From Candidatus Avimonas narfae (GTDB lineage: Bacteria > Bacillota > Clostridia > Oscillospirales > Acutalibacteraceae): DNA of 64,000 bases. Positions 33,798 through 41,769 of this stretch are shown here, piece after piece (the first letter of the stretch is position 1; the number at the start of each line of letters is the position of its first letter). The DNA is taken from assembly GCA_904395335.1 (NCBI GenBank), contig CAJFNR010000012.1:1-64000 (forward strand), written 5' to 3'. A model generated the notes under the pieces. The model saw nothing but the letters and a program-made list of their open reading frames with translations. It was not told where the DNA came from and made no database searches. Made by a program: the position numbers and the translations under genes.

Positions 33798-34796
33798 TCA
33801 GCCGCCCAGCCGCTCCTTGAGCTTAAGCTGCCGAATATCCCTTCCGCAGAAAGCCAGAGGCACATAGGTCCCGATGACGCGGGAAGTGATCTGTTCCCCA
33901 TAACGGTCCAGCATTTCCTCCCGGCCCAGATTGGTGCTCAGAATGGTGGGGCGCTCCTCCAGCATGCGGGTATTGATCAGGTTATACAGGCAGGCGGTAT
34001 AGAAGGGGCCGGAAAATTCGGTACCGAAATCGTCCAAGATCAGCAGGTCGCAGCCGGTAAGCATCTCCTCCGTATTGCCCTCCGCCCGGCCGAAATGCTC
34101 CCGCTCCAGCCGGTGAAGCAGCCCCTGCACCGGACCGTATACCACGCCGTATCCCTTGTCCGACACCGTGCGGGCAATCGCCAAGGACACATGGGTTTTC
34201 CCCACACCGGTGGGCCCCGCCATCAGCAGGCTGGGGGAGCTTCCCTGCGGGCCGCAGCGGAAATCCTCCGCATAATCCCGGCAGTAACGCAGCACGGAGG
34301 TCATCCGTTCCCGGGGGGAAACCCCTGTGCGATCCGGCTCGGCGGGATAATAATCCAATTTGAGGGAGGCAAAATCCGTCAGCTTCAGGGAGCTCATCCG
34401 GCTCAGGCGGCGGCAGGCCTCCTCCTTGAGCAGGGCCTCCATACAGGAGCAGCGCCGGCCGTGAACCACACCGGTATCCTCGCAGCGCGGGCAAGTGTAC
34501 CGGGGTTCGAAATCCGGTGTTTTCCCCCCCTCCTGCGCAATCAGGGCGGCCAGCTCGGCCTGCAGGGACAAATTGCGGGTCTTGATCTCCTCCACGGCGG
34601 CCTCCACGTCCCCGCCGCCCAAAATGGCCCGGGATACCTCCACTGCGGCAAAAGCCATCTGCTGCTCGATTTCCCGGGCGCGGGGATGGCGGGCGATAAC
34701 CCGTTCCCGCAGGGCAGCCGCCTCAGCGCGGGCCGCTTCCCGCCGCCGCTCCAGCTCCGCCTGCACTGCGTCGTAGATTTCCCGGCTGTAGCCCAT
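33798..34796 (-). CDS. dnaI: DnaI/DnaC-type helicase loader ATPase
   Basis: An AAA+ ATPase that loads the replicative helicase. It is 332 residues. The N-terminal half has coiled-coil character, then a zinc site CPRCEDTG..CSC (around residue 110-125). Walker A is GPTGVGKTH and Walker B is LLILDDFG, followed by a sensor region STNLGREEM. The start is ATG 34796 (AAGGAG 8 bases upstream), just past the dnaD stop; a GTG at 34805 is less likely. It forms an operon with the upstream dnaD-like gene, the Firmicutes primosome pair. Confidence 0.9.
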   Translation of the reverse strand: MGYSREIYDAVQAELERRREAARAEAAALRERVIARHPRAREIEQQMAFAAVEVSRAILGGGDVEAAVEEIKTRNLSLQAELAALIAQEGGKTPDFEPRYTCPRCEDTGVVHGRRCSCMEALLKEEACRRLSRMSSLKLTDFASLKLDYYPAEPDRTGVSPRERMTSVLRYCRDYAEDFRCGPQGSSPSLLMAGPTGVGKTHVSLAIARTVSDKGYGVVYGPVQGLLHRLEREHFGRAEGNTEEMLTGCDLLILDDFGTEFSGPFYTACLYNLINTRMLEERPTILSTNLGREEMLDRYGEQITSRVIGTYVPLAFCGRDIRQLKLKERLGG

Positions 34797-34801
34797 TTTG
34801 C

Positions 34802-35815
34802 TCACTCCTTTTTATACACGGGGGTATAGGTGCGCATGGTATCCTCGTATTCGTCCAGGTCAAAGGAGGTCTCCTTTTTCTTGCGGGCCTTGCGGCTGCC
34901 TAGCGTCTCCGCAGCCTGCGCTTCCTCCGTGATCCCGTCCAGATGCCATCGTTCCAACACCTTATTCATATACGAACAGTTGAATTTTCCTGTTTTCTCC
35001 ACGCAGTAGTTAAAAGCAAGGCGCAACAGCGGCTCCGGCAGGTTCCAATCACAAATCCATGTCTCCGCCGCATCGGCCTGGGCCAGAGTGGGGGATTGCT
35101 TGATGCCGCACAGGGTGCTGAAGGTATCCCAGGCCTGCCGGCGCCGTTCCAAGCGGCAGAGATGCTGCTCCGCCTTGTCGATGGTGTCGATGCCGCGGTC
35201 TGCCCAGTCCAGAGCCACCTTTTCAATATACCGCATGTGGTATTTCCCCGCGCCCACCGCGTATTCGATGACCATCAAGATCACCTCAGCGGGCAGCCCT
35301 GCTGTGTCGTACAGATACAGCAGCGTTTCCATATCCCCGTTGGTGATGGCTTTGCCCAGCCGGGCGGAAGCGGTATCCAGCAGATAGGCGAAATCCGGGG
35401 ACGATTTCTGCCGGGCGATGACCTCCTTCATCTGCGGCTTAACCGGCCGGGGCCGGGCGGCGGGATGGGGGGACGTTTCCTGCTGCCGGGCGGAGGCAGG
35501 CGCCTCCCGGGGAGCGTTTTTTTCCGCCGGCGCCGTCTGCGGTTCCGCCGCCGGGGAAGAAACGGCCGAAGCCTTTTCCCGGGGAATCAACACGCCGGTC
35601 TGGAACCAGTACTGCATGGCATCGGCGCAGTCGGAGGCCGACAGCCCAATGGCCGCCGCGCACCGCTCCACATCAAAGCTTCCCTTTCCGGCCCGCAGGG
35701 CCCACAGCAGTACTTTGAGCTGAGCGGAACCCGCCAGGCGGATATGTTCGTCCACCACCGCAGCGGGGACCGCAAAAATGTCGCCCAACAGCTCCGGGCG
35801 CAGGGTATAGTTCAT
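34802..35815 (-). CDS. dnaD: DnaD-domain replication initiation protein
   Basis: A primosomal DnaD/DnaB-type protein that remodels DNA at the origin and recruits the helicase loader. It is 337 residues. The N-terminal winged-helix domain (about 1-85) is followed by an Ala/Pro-rich linker (90-140) and DnaD domains (DTASARLGKAITNGDMETLLYL, then GVGAGKYHMRYIEKV-type helices). The C-terminal KARKKKETSFDLDEY resembles the DnaD tail with its YxxxI-like region. The start is ATG 35815. It is directly upstream of dnaI (5-base gap). Confidence 0.86.
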   Translation of the reverse strand: MNYTLRPELLGDIFAVPAAVVDEHIRLAGSAQLKVLLWALRAGKGSFDVERCAAAIGLSASDCADAMQYWFQTGVLIPREKASAVSSPAAEPQTAPAEKNAPREAPASARQQETSPHPAARPRPVKPQMKEVIARQKSSPDFAYLLDTASARLGKAITNGDMETLLYLYDTAGLPAEVILMVIEYAVGAGKYHMRYIEKVALDWADRGIDTIDKAEQHLCRLERRRQAWDTFSTLCGIKQSPTLAQADAAETWICDWNLPEPLLRLAFNYCVEKTGKFNCSYMNKVLERWHLDGITEEAQAAETLGSRKARKKKETSFDLDEYEDTMRTYTPVYKKE

Positions 35816-35853
35816 GGCCGACGGCCGCCTTTCCTCTAATCTTGCTTTTATAG

Positions 35854-35893
35854 AAAATAGCCGGGGCGGGGTTCCCCCCTCCCCGGCTATTTT
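35854..35893 (-). terminator. Terminator of the zinc ABC operon
   Basis: A stem AAAATAGCCGGGG (35854-35866) with CCCCGGCTATTTT (35881-35893). It lies between the ABC permease stop and the dnaD start on the same strand. The U-rich arm follows the GC core on the minus strand. Confidence 0.8.
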
Positions 35894-35935
35894 ATCCTAT
35901 CACATTGCCGCCGTCCCTGCAAGGAGGCAGTTTGT

Positions 35936-36784
35936 TCACGGCTGTTTTTCCTCCGCCCGCACCGGCTCCCGTACCTTGCTGCGGATAAAAAAGGTGCCAA
36001 AAAACAGGGCCGCGGCGATGAGCACGATGGTGGGGCCTGCAGCCACGGAATTGAAATAGGACAGCAGCAGCCCCACCACGCCGGAAAAAACGCCGAAAAT
36101 CAGGGCCAGCAAATGGTAAGAGCGCAGGTTGGCCGCCACGTTCCGGGAGGCGGCGGCGGGAAGGATCAGCATGGCGTTGATGATAAGCAGCCCCACCCAC
36201 TGGATGGCCAGCATGACGATCACGGCGATGAGCACCACGAACAGGTTGTCCATCAGTCGCACCGGCACCCCTTTGGTCCGGGCCAGGGCCGGGCTGACAC
36301 TGACGGCATGGAGGGGATTAAAGCACAGCAGCCAGACGATCACGGTCGCCAGCAGGGTGACGGCCAGCACCGCCAGCTCCGGATCGGTAATGCTGAGGAT
36401 GTCGCCAATGAGCAGGCTTTGATAGTTGGCGAAGCTCCCTCCCCGGGACAGGATCACCAGGCCCAACGCCACCCCGCATGAGGAAAACACCCCGATCACG
36501 GTGTCGGTGGAGGACAGGCGGGAATGGCGAATGCGGTTCATCGCCAGGGCAAACACCACGGCAAACACCACCATGACCGCGCTGTAGTCGGACAGGCCCA
36601 GCAGCACGCCGATGCCCACACCTGCCAGGGCAGAGTGCCCCAACGCATCGGAAAAGAAAGCCATCCCGTTGTTCACCACCAGGGTGCCCAACAGGGAAAA
36701 CAGCGGCATGATGAGCAGCACAGCGAACAGCGCCCGGCGCATAAAATCGTACTGCCACCAGCCCAGCAGCAAATCCAGCATCAT
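35936..36784 (-). CDS. znuB: Zinc-type ABC transporter permease
   Basis: A membrane permease of the metal-ion (zinc/manganese) ABC-3 family, 282 residues with about 8-9 helices. It carries the family segment AFFSDALGHSALAGVGIG and the C-terminal region ILPAAASRNVAANLR. It imports metal with the ATPase and lipoprotein encoded upstream. The ATG at 36784 overlaps the znuC stop by 4 bases (ATGA), indicating coupled translation. It is the last gene of znuA-znuC-znuB. Confidence 0.92.
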   Translation of the reverse strand: MMLDLLLGWWQYDFMRRALFAVLLIMPLFSLLGTLVVNNGMAFFSDALGHSALAGVGIGVLLGLSDYSAVMVVFAVVFALAMNRIRHSRLSSTDTVIGVFSSCGVALGLVILSRGGSFANYQSLLIGDILSITDPELAVLAVTLLATVIVWLLCFNPLHAVSVSPALARTKGVPVRLMDNLFVVLIAVIVMLAIQWVGLLIINAMLILPAAASRNVAANLRSYHLLALIFGVFSGVVGLLLSYFNSVAAGPTIVLIAAALFFGTFFIRSKVREPVRAEEKQP

Positions 36785-37545
36785 CCTTCGCCTCCTTCCG
36801 GCCTTGTCCCTTCCCCAAAGGCATGGGCAAAGGCCGCGCTGCGGAAAACCTCCTCCGGCGTTCCCGCAGCCTCCACTGTTTTGTCCAGCAGGATCACCTG
36901 GGCGGCACTGCGCCGGACATAAGGCAGGTCGTGTGACACCAGCAGGATCACCATATCCTCAGCCTCCTTCAGCCGGTCCAGCAACTGGTAAAACAACTGC
37001 AGCCCCGCCTGATCCACGCCGGAAACCGGCTCATCCAGCACCAACAGGTCCGGTTTGGGCAGCGTGGCCACCCCCAGCAGCACGCGCTGCAGCTCACCGC
37101 CTGAGAGACGGCCCAGCTGCCTGTCTAGCAGGCTGTCCGCATTGAAACGGGCCAAATGGGCCCGCAACCGCTCCCGATCCTTCTTCCGGGGAGGCAGAAA
37201 GGCGGGCCAGCGGGAGGTCAGGGACTGGGCCATATCCAGCACGGTGGCCGGAGAGCCGGGGTCCAGCGCCAGGCTCTGGGGCACATAACCGATACGCAGG
37301 CGCGGGATGGACCTGCCGTCGTGACCGCTGAATTCCACCGTCCCGGTGGAGGGAATCTCCTTCAAGATGGCTTTGAGCAGGGTGGATTTGCCCGCTCCGT
37401 TGCGGCCGATGACCGCTGTGATGCCGCCGCAGTGGATGTGCAGGTTCACATCCTCCAGAATGGCGGTCCCGCCCTGGGTGACCCCCAGATGCCTGATCTT
37501 CAGGCAGTGCAGCCCCAGATGGGGTCGTTCCGTTTGCACAGGCAT
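36781..37545 (-). CDS. znuC: Zinc-type ABC transporter ATP-binding protein
   Basis: The ATPase of the metal importer, 254 residues. Walker A is GRNGAGKSTLL, the signature is LSGGELQRVLLG and Walker B is LLVLDEPVSGVD, with the switch His in LVSHDL. The start is ATG 37545 after AGGAGGAAAG. It is the middle gene of the operon. Confidence 0.94.
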   Translation of the reverse strand: MPVQTERPHLGLHCLKIRHLGVTQGGTAILEDVNLHIHCGGITAVIGRNGAGKSTLLKAILKEIPSTGTVEFSGHDGRSIPRLRIGYVPQSLALDPGSPATVLDMAQSLTSRWPAFLPPRKKDRERLRAHLARFNADSLLDRQLGRLSGGELQRVLLGVATLPKPDLLVLDEPVSGVDQAGLQLFYQLLDRLKEAEDMVILLVSHDLPYVRRSAAQVILLDKTVEAAGTPEEVFRSAAFAHAFGEGTRPEGGEG

Positions 37546-37560
37546 GGACTTTCCTCCTCC

Positions 37561-38493
37561 CTACAGCGCACGCAGCTGGCTGAGATTTTCTTCCATGGCT
37601 TCCAGCCAGGCGTCCGCGGTTTCCGGCCCGGTCACACCCGTCTGGAGCATCACCGCCCGGCTTTCCTCCGCACGGTCGCCCACATAGGCATATTCCTGCG
37701 GATATTGGCTGTCGTACAACAGCAGGACCCGTACCGCCTGTGCGGCGGCCTGCTGTGCGGCAGCGGCATCGGAGGCCGCAATGCCGGAATCCTCCCCAAT
37801 GGACAGGGCCGCCACGGTATTCAGCCCCAAATCGTCGGCCAGATAGGCCACGGAATCGTGGAAGGTGATGCAGTCGCGGAAATTCAGCGAGGCCGCTGTC
37901 TCCTCCAACTCCGCTTCCACCTTCCGGATGCTGTCGAGGTAGGCTTCCGCGTTGGCTTCATACGCCGCGGCATGATCCGGATCGGCCGAGCACAAACCGT
38001 CCCGCAGGTTTTCCACCATCGTGGCATAGCGGGAAGGGCTGACCCAATAGTGTTCGTTCACCGCGGCCTCCTCATGCTCGTGGGGATTCTCCCCTTCATG
38101 GTGATGGTGGCCGTCCAGCAGGTCGATCCCCTGGGAGGCATCCACGGTGACAAGGCTGGGAAACTGCTCCAGTGCGCTTTGCAGGAAGCTCTCCGCGCCC
38201 GCCCCGGCCAGCAGCAGGATATCGGCTCCCTCCAGCGCTGCCATATCGTCCGGCGCCATCTGATAGTCGTGCAGGCAGCCGGTGCGGGGCCCCACCAGGC
38301 TTTCCAGCTGGACTCCCTCCACCTCCCGCGTCAAGTTCATGGCCGCGACATACACCGGATAAAAGGAGGCCACAATGCGGGTCTCCCCCGTTTTTTCCGG
38401 CCGTACCGTGCCGGTGAACAGGGTGATGACCACCGACACCGCCACGATCAAAATCATCAGGAGCGCCACAGCCCCGATACGTTTTTTGCCCAT
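37561..38493 (-). CDS. znuA: Zinc-type ABC transporter substrate-binding protein
   Basis: A cluster 9/ZnuA-type solute-binding protein, 310 residues. The N-terminal hydrophobic helix (ALLMILIVAVSVVITLF) acts as signal or anchor; no lipobox cysteine is evident. The typical start IVASFYPVYVAAMNLT is present. A His-rich loop, DGHHHHEGENPHEHEE, is the zinc-capture loop of ZnuA proteins, and a further ligand His lies in TFHDSVAYL. The His-rich loop favours zinc over manganese. The start is ATG 38493 (GGAAGG upstream); the frame extends to 38526 across the operator. First gene of znuACB. Confidence 0.92.
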   Translation of the reverse strand: MGKKRIGAVALLMILIVAVSVVITLFTGTVRPEKTGETRIVASFYPVYVAAMNLTREVEGVQLESLVGPRTGCLHDYQMAPDDMAALEGADILLLAGAGAESFLQSALEQFPSLVTVDASQGIDLLDGHHHHEGENPHEHEEAAVNEHYWVSPSRYATMVENLRDGLCSADPDHAAAYEANAEAYLDSIRKVEAELEETAASLNFRDCITFHDSVAYLADDLGLNTVAALSIGEDSGIAASDAAAAQQAAAQAVRVLLLYDSQYPQEYAYVGDRAEESRAVMLQTGVTGPETADAWLEAMEENLSQLRAL

Positions 38494-38519
38494 GGTATCG
38501 ATTCCTTCCGGGGAAATTA

Positions 38520-38538
38520 ATTGCAACTCATTTGCAAT
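38520..38538. promoter_or_regulatory. Candidate Fur-family (Zur-like) operator
   Basis: A perfect 19-base inverted repeat, ATTGCAA-CTCAT-TTGCAAT. It lies just after the -10 box and before the znuA start, where repressor binding would block transcription. Fur-family repressors bind 19-base palindromes with this 7-5-7 layout. The regulator gene is not in the window. Confidence 0.65.
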
Positions 38539-38544
38539 AAACGT

Positions 38545-38573
38545 ATGGTAGCACAGTTTCTTTCACCGGTCAA
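38545..38573 (-). promoter_or_regulatory. Promoter of znuACB
   Basis: On the minus strand, TTGACC (38568-38573), a 17-base spacer and TACCAT (38545-38550). The predicted transcription start falls inside the palindrome at 38520-38538. Confidence 0.65.
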
Positions 38574-38667
38574 GCCTTTCCGCTGTCCGCCCGAAAAAAA
38601 GACTTTTCATTCCCACCGCTCTTTGTTATGATGGAGAGGCGCCAAACCAATGCTGAGGAGGGACGTT

Positions 38668-39156
38668 ATGTTTCGGGAAATGCGCAGGCGCCGGCAGCAG
38701 CTATCGCCGGAAGAGTGCAAACGGATTCTGGCAGAGGGAACCTCCGGCGTGCTGGCGGTCCGCGGGGATGAGGGGTATCCCTATGCCGTCCCGCTGAGCT
38801 ACGTTTATGAGGAGGGCCGGCTCTTTTTTCACGGAGCCGCGGCCGGGCACCGGCGGGATGCCGTGCTCCGTGACCCCAAAGCCTCCTTCTGCGTCATCGG
38901 TGGGGACCGGGTGGTGCCGGAGGAATACACCACCTATTTCCGCAGCGTGATTGTATTCGGAAAAATACGGATACTGGAGGAGGAAGCGGAAAAACGATCC
39001 GCCATCGAAAAATTGGCGGAAAAATATTCCCCCCGGCAGGAAGATGGCCGCCAGCGGGAGATCGACCGGGGATTTTCAGCCCTGTGCATGATGGAGCTGA
39101 CCGTGGAGCACATGACGGGCAAGCAAGCGGTGGAACTTATGCGAGAAAAGCTGTGA
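38668..39156 (+). CDS. Pyridoxamine 5'-phosphate oxidase-family flavoprotein
   Basis: A split-barrel FMN-binding protein of the NimA-like/PNPOx family, 162 residues. Core motifs are GTSGVLAVRGDEGYPYAVPLS and the RLFFHGAAAGHRRDAV segment with the conserved His, both typical of nitroimidazole-resistance-like proteins. The physiological substrate is unknown. The start is ATG 38668 after GAGGAGGG. It is divergent from znuA. It does not overlap the following acetyltransferase gene. Confidence 0.88.
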   Translation: MFREMRRRRQQLSPEECKRILAEGTSGVLAVRGDEGYPYAVPLSYVYEEGRLFFHGAAAGHRRDAVLRDPKASFCVIGGDRVVPEEYTTYFRSVIVFGKIRILEEEAEKRSAIEKLAEKYSPRQEDGRQREIDRGFSALCMMELTVEHMTGKQAVELMREKL

Positions 39157-39215
39157 GGGCGCGGGGACGCGGAATCACTGCAGCATAGAAAAAATCAGGG
39201 AAAGAGGGATTTTTT

Positions 39216-39809
39216 ATGAAATTGTCGGATGTCAAGGAGATTCCCACCGAGCGGGATGCCGACCAGCGGGAACGGATGCTCCGGGGGGATATGTACTTCA
39301 GCGCTGACGAGGCTTTGGTGAAGGAACGCCATCGCGCCCGGCGGCTTTGCCGCGCCTACAACGCCACCACGGAGGAGCAGGGGGAGGAACGCACCCGCCT
39401 GCTCAAGGAGCTGCTGGGCGGCACGGGAGAGGCGCTGACCATCGAGCCAGATTTCACCTGCGATTACGGCACTTATATCACGGTGGGCGAAAACTTTTAC
39501 GCCAATTTCGGCCTGGTGGTGCTGGACACCTGCCCGGTACGCATCGGGAATAACTGCATGTTCGGCCCGCGGGTCAGTCTGTTCACCGCCGGCCACCCCC
39601 TGGACCCGGAGGTGCGCAACTCCGGTTGGGAGTTCGGCGCGCCCATCACCATCGGCGATAACGTGTGGATCGGCGGAGGCTCCATCCTCAATCCCGGCGT
39701 CACCCTGGGGAACAATGTAGTGGTGGGCTCCGGCTCGGTGGTGACCAAGAGCTTTGGGGACAATGTGGTCATCGCGGGCAATCCCGCCCGCGTGATCCGC
39801 ACCCTGTAG
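39216..39809 (+). CDS. Maltose/galactoside-type sugar O-acetyltransferase
   Basis: A LacA/Maa-type hexapeptide acetyltransferase, 197 residues, transferring acetyl to sugars, possibly for detoxification. The N-terminal helical domain has the Maa signature MLRGDMYFSADEALVKER, then repeated hexapeptides and GPRVSLFTAGHPLD with the catalytic His, DNVWIGGGS and GNPARVIR at the end. The start is ATG 39216 after GAAAGAGG. It is in the same direction as the flavoprotein gene 60 bases upstream. It ends before a strong convergent terminator. Confidence 0.93.
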   Translation: MKLSDVKEIPTERDADQRERMLRGDMYFSADEALVKERHRARRLCRAYNATTEEQGEERTRLLKELLGGTGEALTIEPDFTCDYGTYITVGENFYANFGLVVLDTCPVRIGNNCMFGPRVSLFTAGHPLDPEVRNSGWEFGAPITIGDNVWIGGGSILNPGVTLGNNVVVGSGSVVTKSFGDNVVIAGNPARVIRTL

Positions 39810-39931
39810 AAAAGGACGATAGCGGCGGGGTTGCGGCAGTCACGGATGCCCCCATGGGTATCTGTGTGCCGGCGGTTTATCTGGGGCGGGCAAGCCCCCT
39901 CCCCCACGCTTACGTCATAAATCGTTTCATC

Positions 39932-39973
39932 AAAAAAGGGAAGGACAGCATGTGCGCTGTCCTTCCCTTTTTT
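39932..39973. terminator. Bidirectional intrinsic terminator
   Basis: An 18-bp perfect stem, AAAAAAGGGAAGGACAGC (39932-39949) with its complement (39956-39973), and a 6-base loop ATGTGC. It lies between the acetyltransferase and the convergent SH3 lipoprotein gene. Confidence 0.95.
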
Positions 39974-40026
39974 TAATTCTCTAATTAGCTATACGTTCAG
40001 CGTTTTACTGGTAAAACCCTTTCCCG

Positions 40027-40509
40027 CTATTCCTGTGGAACCGAGGCGGTGGTGGGCGTGGGGATGTCATCGGCGGGAGCAGTAGTGGTCACTGTCACCG
40101 GAGATCCCTGGATAAACTGGGCGCTGACATAGCCGCCTGTTTCCTTGAACTCGATTTTGTACCAGTCGCCCTCCTTGCCCAGGATTTTCACTTGGTCACC
40201 CATTTTCAGCCCGCCGATGGCATAATAGTCCGTCCCAGGCCCACCACGTACTCGCAATTCATCTGCATTTACATAGCCCACGTCGGATGTAACGGGCGCC
40301 GCCGTAGTGGTGGTTGTCTCCGCCTCCGTGGGGGCTTCCGTGGGCTCGGTCACGGCGTCGGTGGCTTCGCCCGTGCTGTCCGTGGACGGGGTGATGATCT
40401 GATCCCCCGCATCGCCGCCGTTTCCGTTGCAGCCGGAAAATGCGGTCAACATCAGGACAGCGCAAAGAGCCGCGCCGGCGCGGGAAAGCCATTTATTCCG
40501 TTTGCACAT
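40027..40509 (-). CDS. SH3-domain lipoprotein
   Basis: A 160-residue lipoprotein. A short basic N-terminus and hydrophobic stretch end in a lipobox LTAFSGC. A Thr/Glu-rich linker (about 30-75) follows, then one bacterial SH3 domain (VRGGPGTDYYAIGGLKMG, ending GGYVSAQFI), and a Thr/Pro-rich tail. SH3b domains often bind cell wall. The start is ATG 40509, 6-7 bases after AGGAGAG; ATG 40515 is too close. It is divergent from the apbE-rnf operon. Confidence 0.88.
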   Translation of the reverse strand: MCKRNKWLSRAGAALCAVLMLTAFSGCNGNGGDAGDQIITPSTDSTGEATDAVTEPTEAPTEAETTTTTAAPVTSDVGYVNADELRVRGGPGTDYYAIGGLKMGDQVKILGKEGDWYKIEFKETGGYVSAQFIQGSPVTVTTTAPADDIPTPTTASVPQE

Positions 40510-40683
40510 ACACATCTCTCCTATCTGGTGATGAAAACGGCGGCCAGCCGGGCATACTATTCACCGGCAGCCGGGAATGGTTGGTTTCTGTTGTTCAGTT
40601 TATCATATTTTCGTCAAAAAAACACCGGTTTGAGGAAAAAAAGCTTGAACTGGCATAAATTTTTTATCCAGGGAGGGAATTGC

Positions 40684-41769
40684 ATGGGGGTGCGAAGAAG
40701 ACGGTGGCGCTGGGCCGCGGCACTGGCACTGTTGATTTTGCTGTCGCTGACCGCCGCCTATGGATCGCTTTCTTCCGCCGGGGCGCCGCAGGGGAAGAAC
40801 CCCCGAAAATACACCGCCACCTTTGTGGGGGCCCTGGACACCGTCACCACCCTCACCGCCTGGTGCGGGGAGGAATCGCTTTTTCAGGAGGCCGCGGCAC
40901 TGGCGGAGAAGGAGCTGAACCGCTTATCCTCCCTCTATGACCGGTACGATCCCGATTCCACCCTGTCCCGGCTCAACAGCGCGGAGGGAGAAGCCGTCCC
41001 TGTCCCCGATGAACTTTCCAGCCTGCTGGCGTACTGCATAGAGCAAAGCGGCCGGTATCCCGGCTGCAACATCGCCCTGGGCGGCGTGACGGCGCTATGG
41101 GAACAGGCCCGTGAGACAGGCTTTCTCCCCTCGGAGGAAGCACTGCGGGAAGCGGGGCGGCATACGAGTCTGTCCGCCCTGCGGATGGACGGGTCCACCG
41201 CCGCCCTGGACGACCCGGACACCCGGCTGGATTTGGGCGGTGTGGCCAAGGGGGACGCCGCCGACCGGGTAGCTGCGCTGCTGAAAGCCCGGGGACTTGA
41301 CTGCTTTCTCCTCAGCTGTGGTGAGAGCAGTCTCGTGTGCGAGGGCACCCCGCCGTCCGGAAGCTGGCGGGTAGGCTTGCGTCATCCCGATGCCTCGCTC
41401 AATCTATCGGGCGCGGAGGCTCCGCCGGAGCTGCTGGGGACTCTGTCATTTTCCGATCTTTGTCTTTCGGTCAGCGGCGATTATCAGCAGTATTTTTGTG
41501 TGGACGGGACATACTATTCCCATCTCATTGATCCCGATACCCTGTTCCCCGCCCGCTATTACCGCTGTGTCTGCGTGCTGGCGGATAGCGCCCGGGAGGC
41601 GGAAATGGCCTCCAAGGCGCTGTTTGTGGAGCCACCGGAGCAATCCCGCGCGCTGGCTGAACGGGAAACGCTGTCGGTGCTGTGGGTGATGGCGGACGGA
41701 TCGGTGGAAACCACTGATGGCTTTCCCGGTGAGGGAGGCTGGAAAACGGGAGAGGAGGGACAATCATGA
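40684..41769 (+). CDS. apbE: FAD:protein FMN transferase ApbE
   Basis: ApbE attaches FMN covalently to a threonine of flavoproteins such as RnfD and RnfG. It is 361 residues. An N-terminal membrane or signal helix (AALALLILLSLTAAYG) places it outside the membrane. The core has LSSLYDRYDPDSTLSRLN and DLGGVAKGDAADRV. The start is ATG 40684 after GGGAGG; the open frame upstream is non-coding. It overlaps rnfC by 4 bases (ATGA). Its targets are probably the FMN sites in rnfD and rnfG downstream. Confidence 0.93.
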   Translation: MGVRRRRWRWAAALALLILLSLTAAYGSLSSAGAPQGKNPRKYTATFVGALDTVTTLTAWCGEESLFQEAAALAEKELNRLSSLYDRYDPDSTLSRLNSAEGEAVPVPDELSSLLAYCIEQSGRYPGCNIALGGVTALWEQARETGFLPSEEALREAGRHTSLSALRMDGSTAALDDPDTRLDLGGVAKGDAADRVAALLKARGLDCFLLSCGESSLVCEGTPPSGSWRVGLRHPDASLNLSGAEAPPELLGTLSFSDLCLSVSGDYQQYFCVDGTYYSHLIDPDTLFPARYYRCVCVLADSAREAEMASKALFVEPPEQSRALAERETLSVLWVMADGSVETTDGFPGEGGWKTGEEGQS

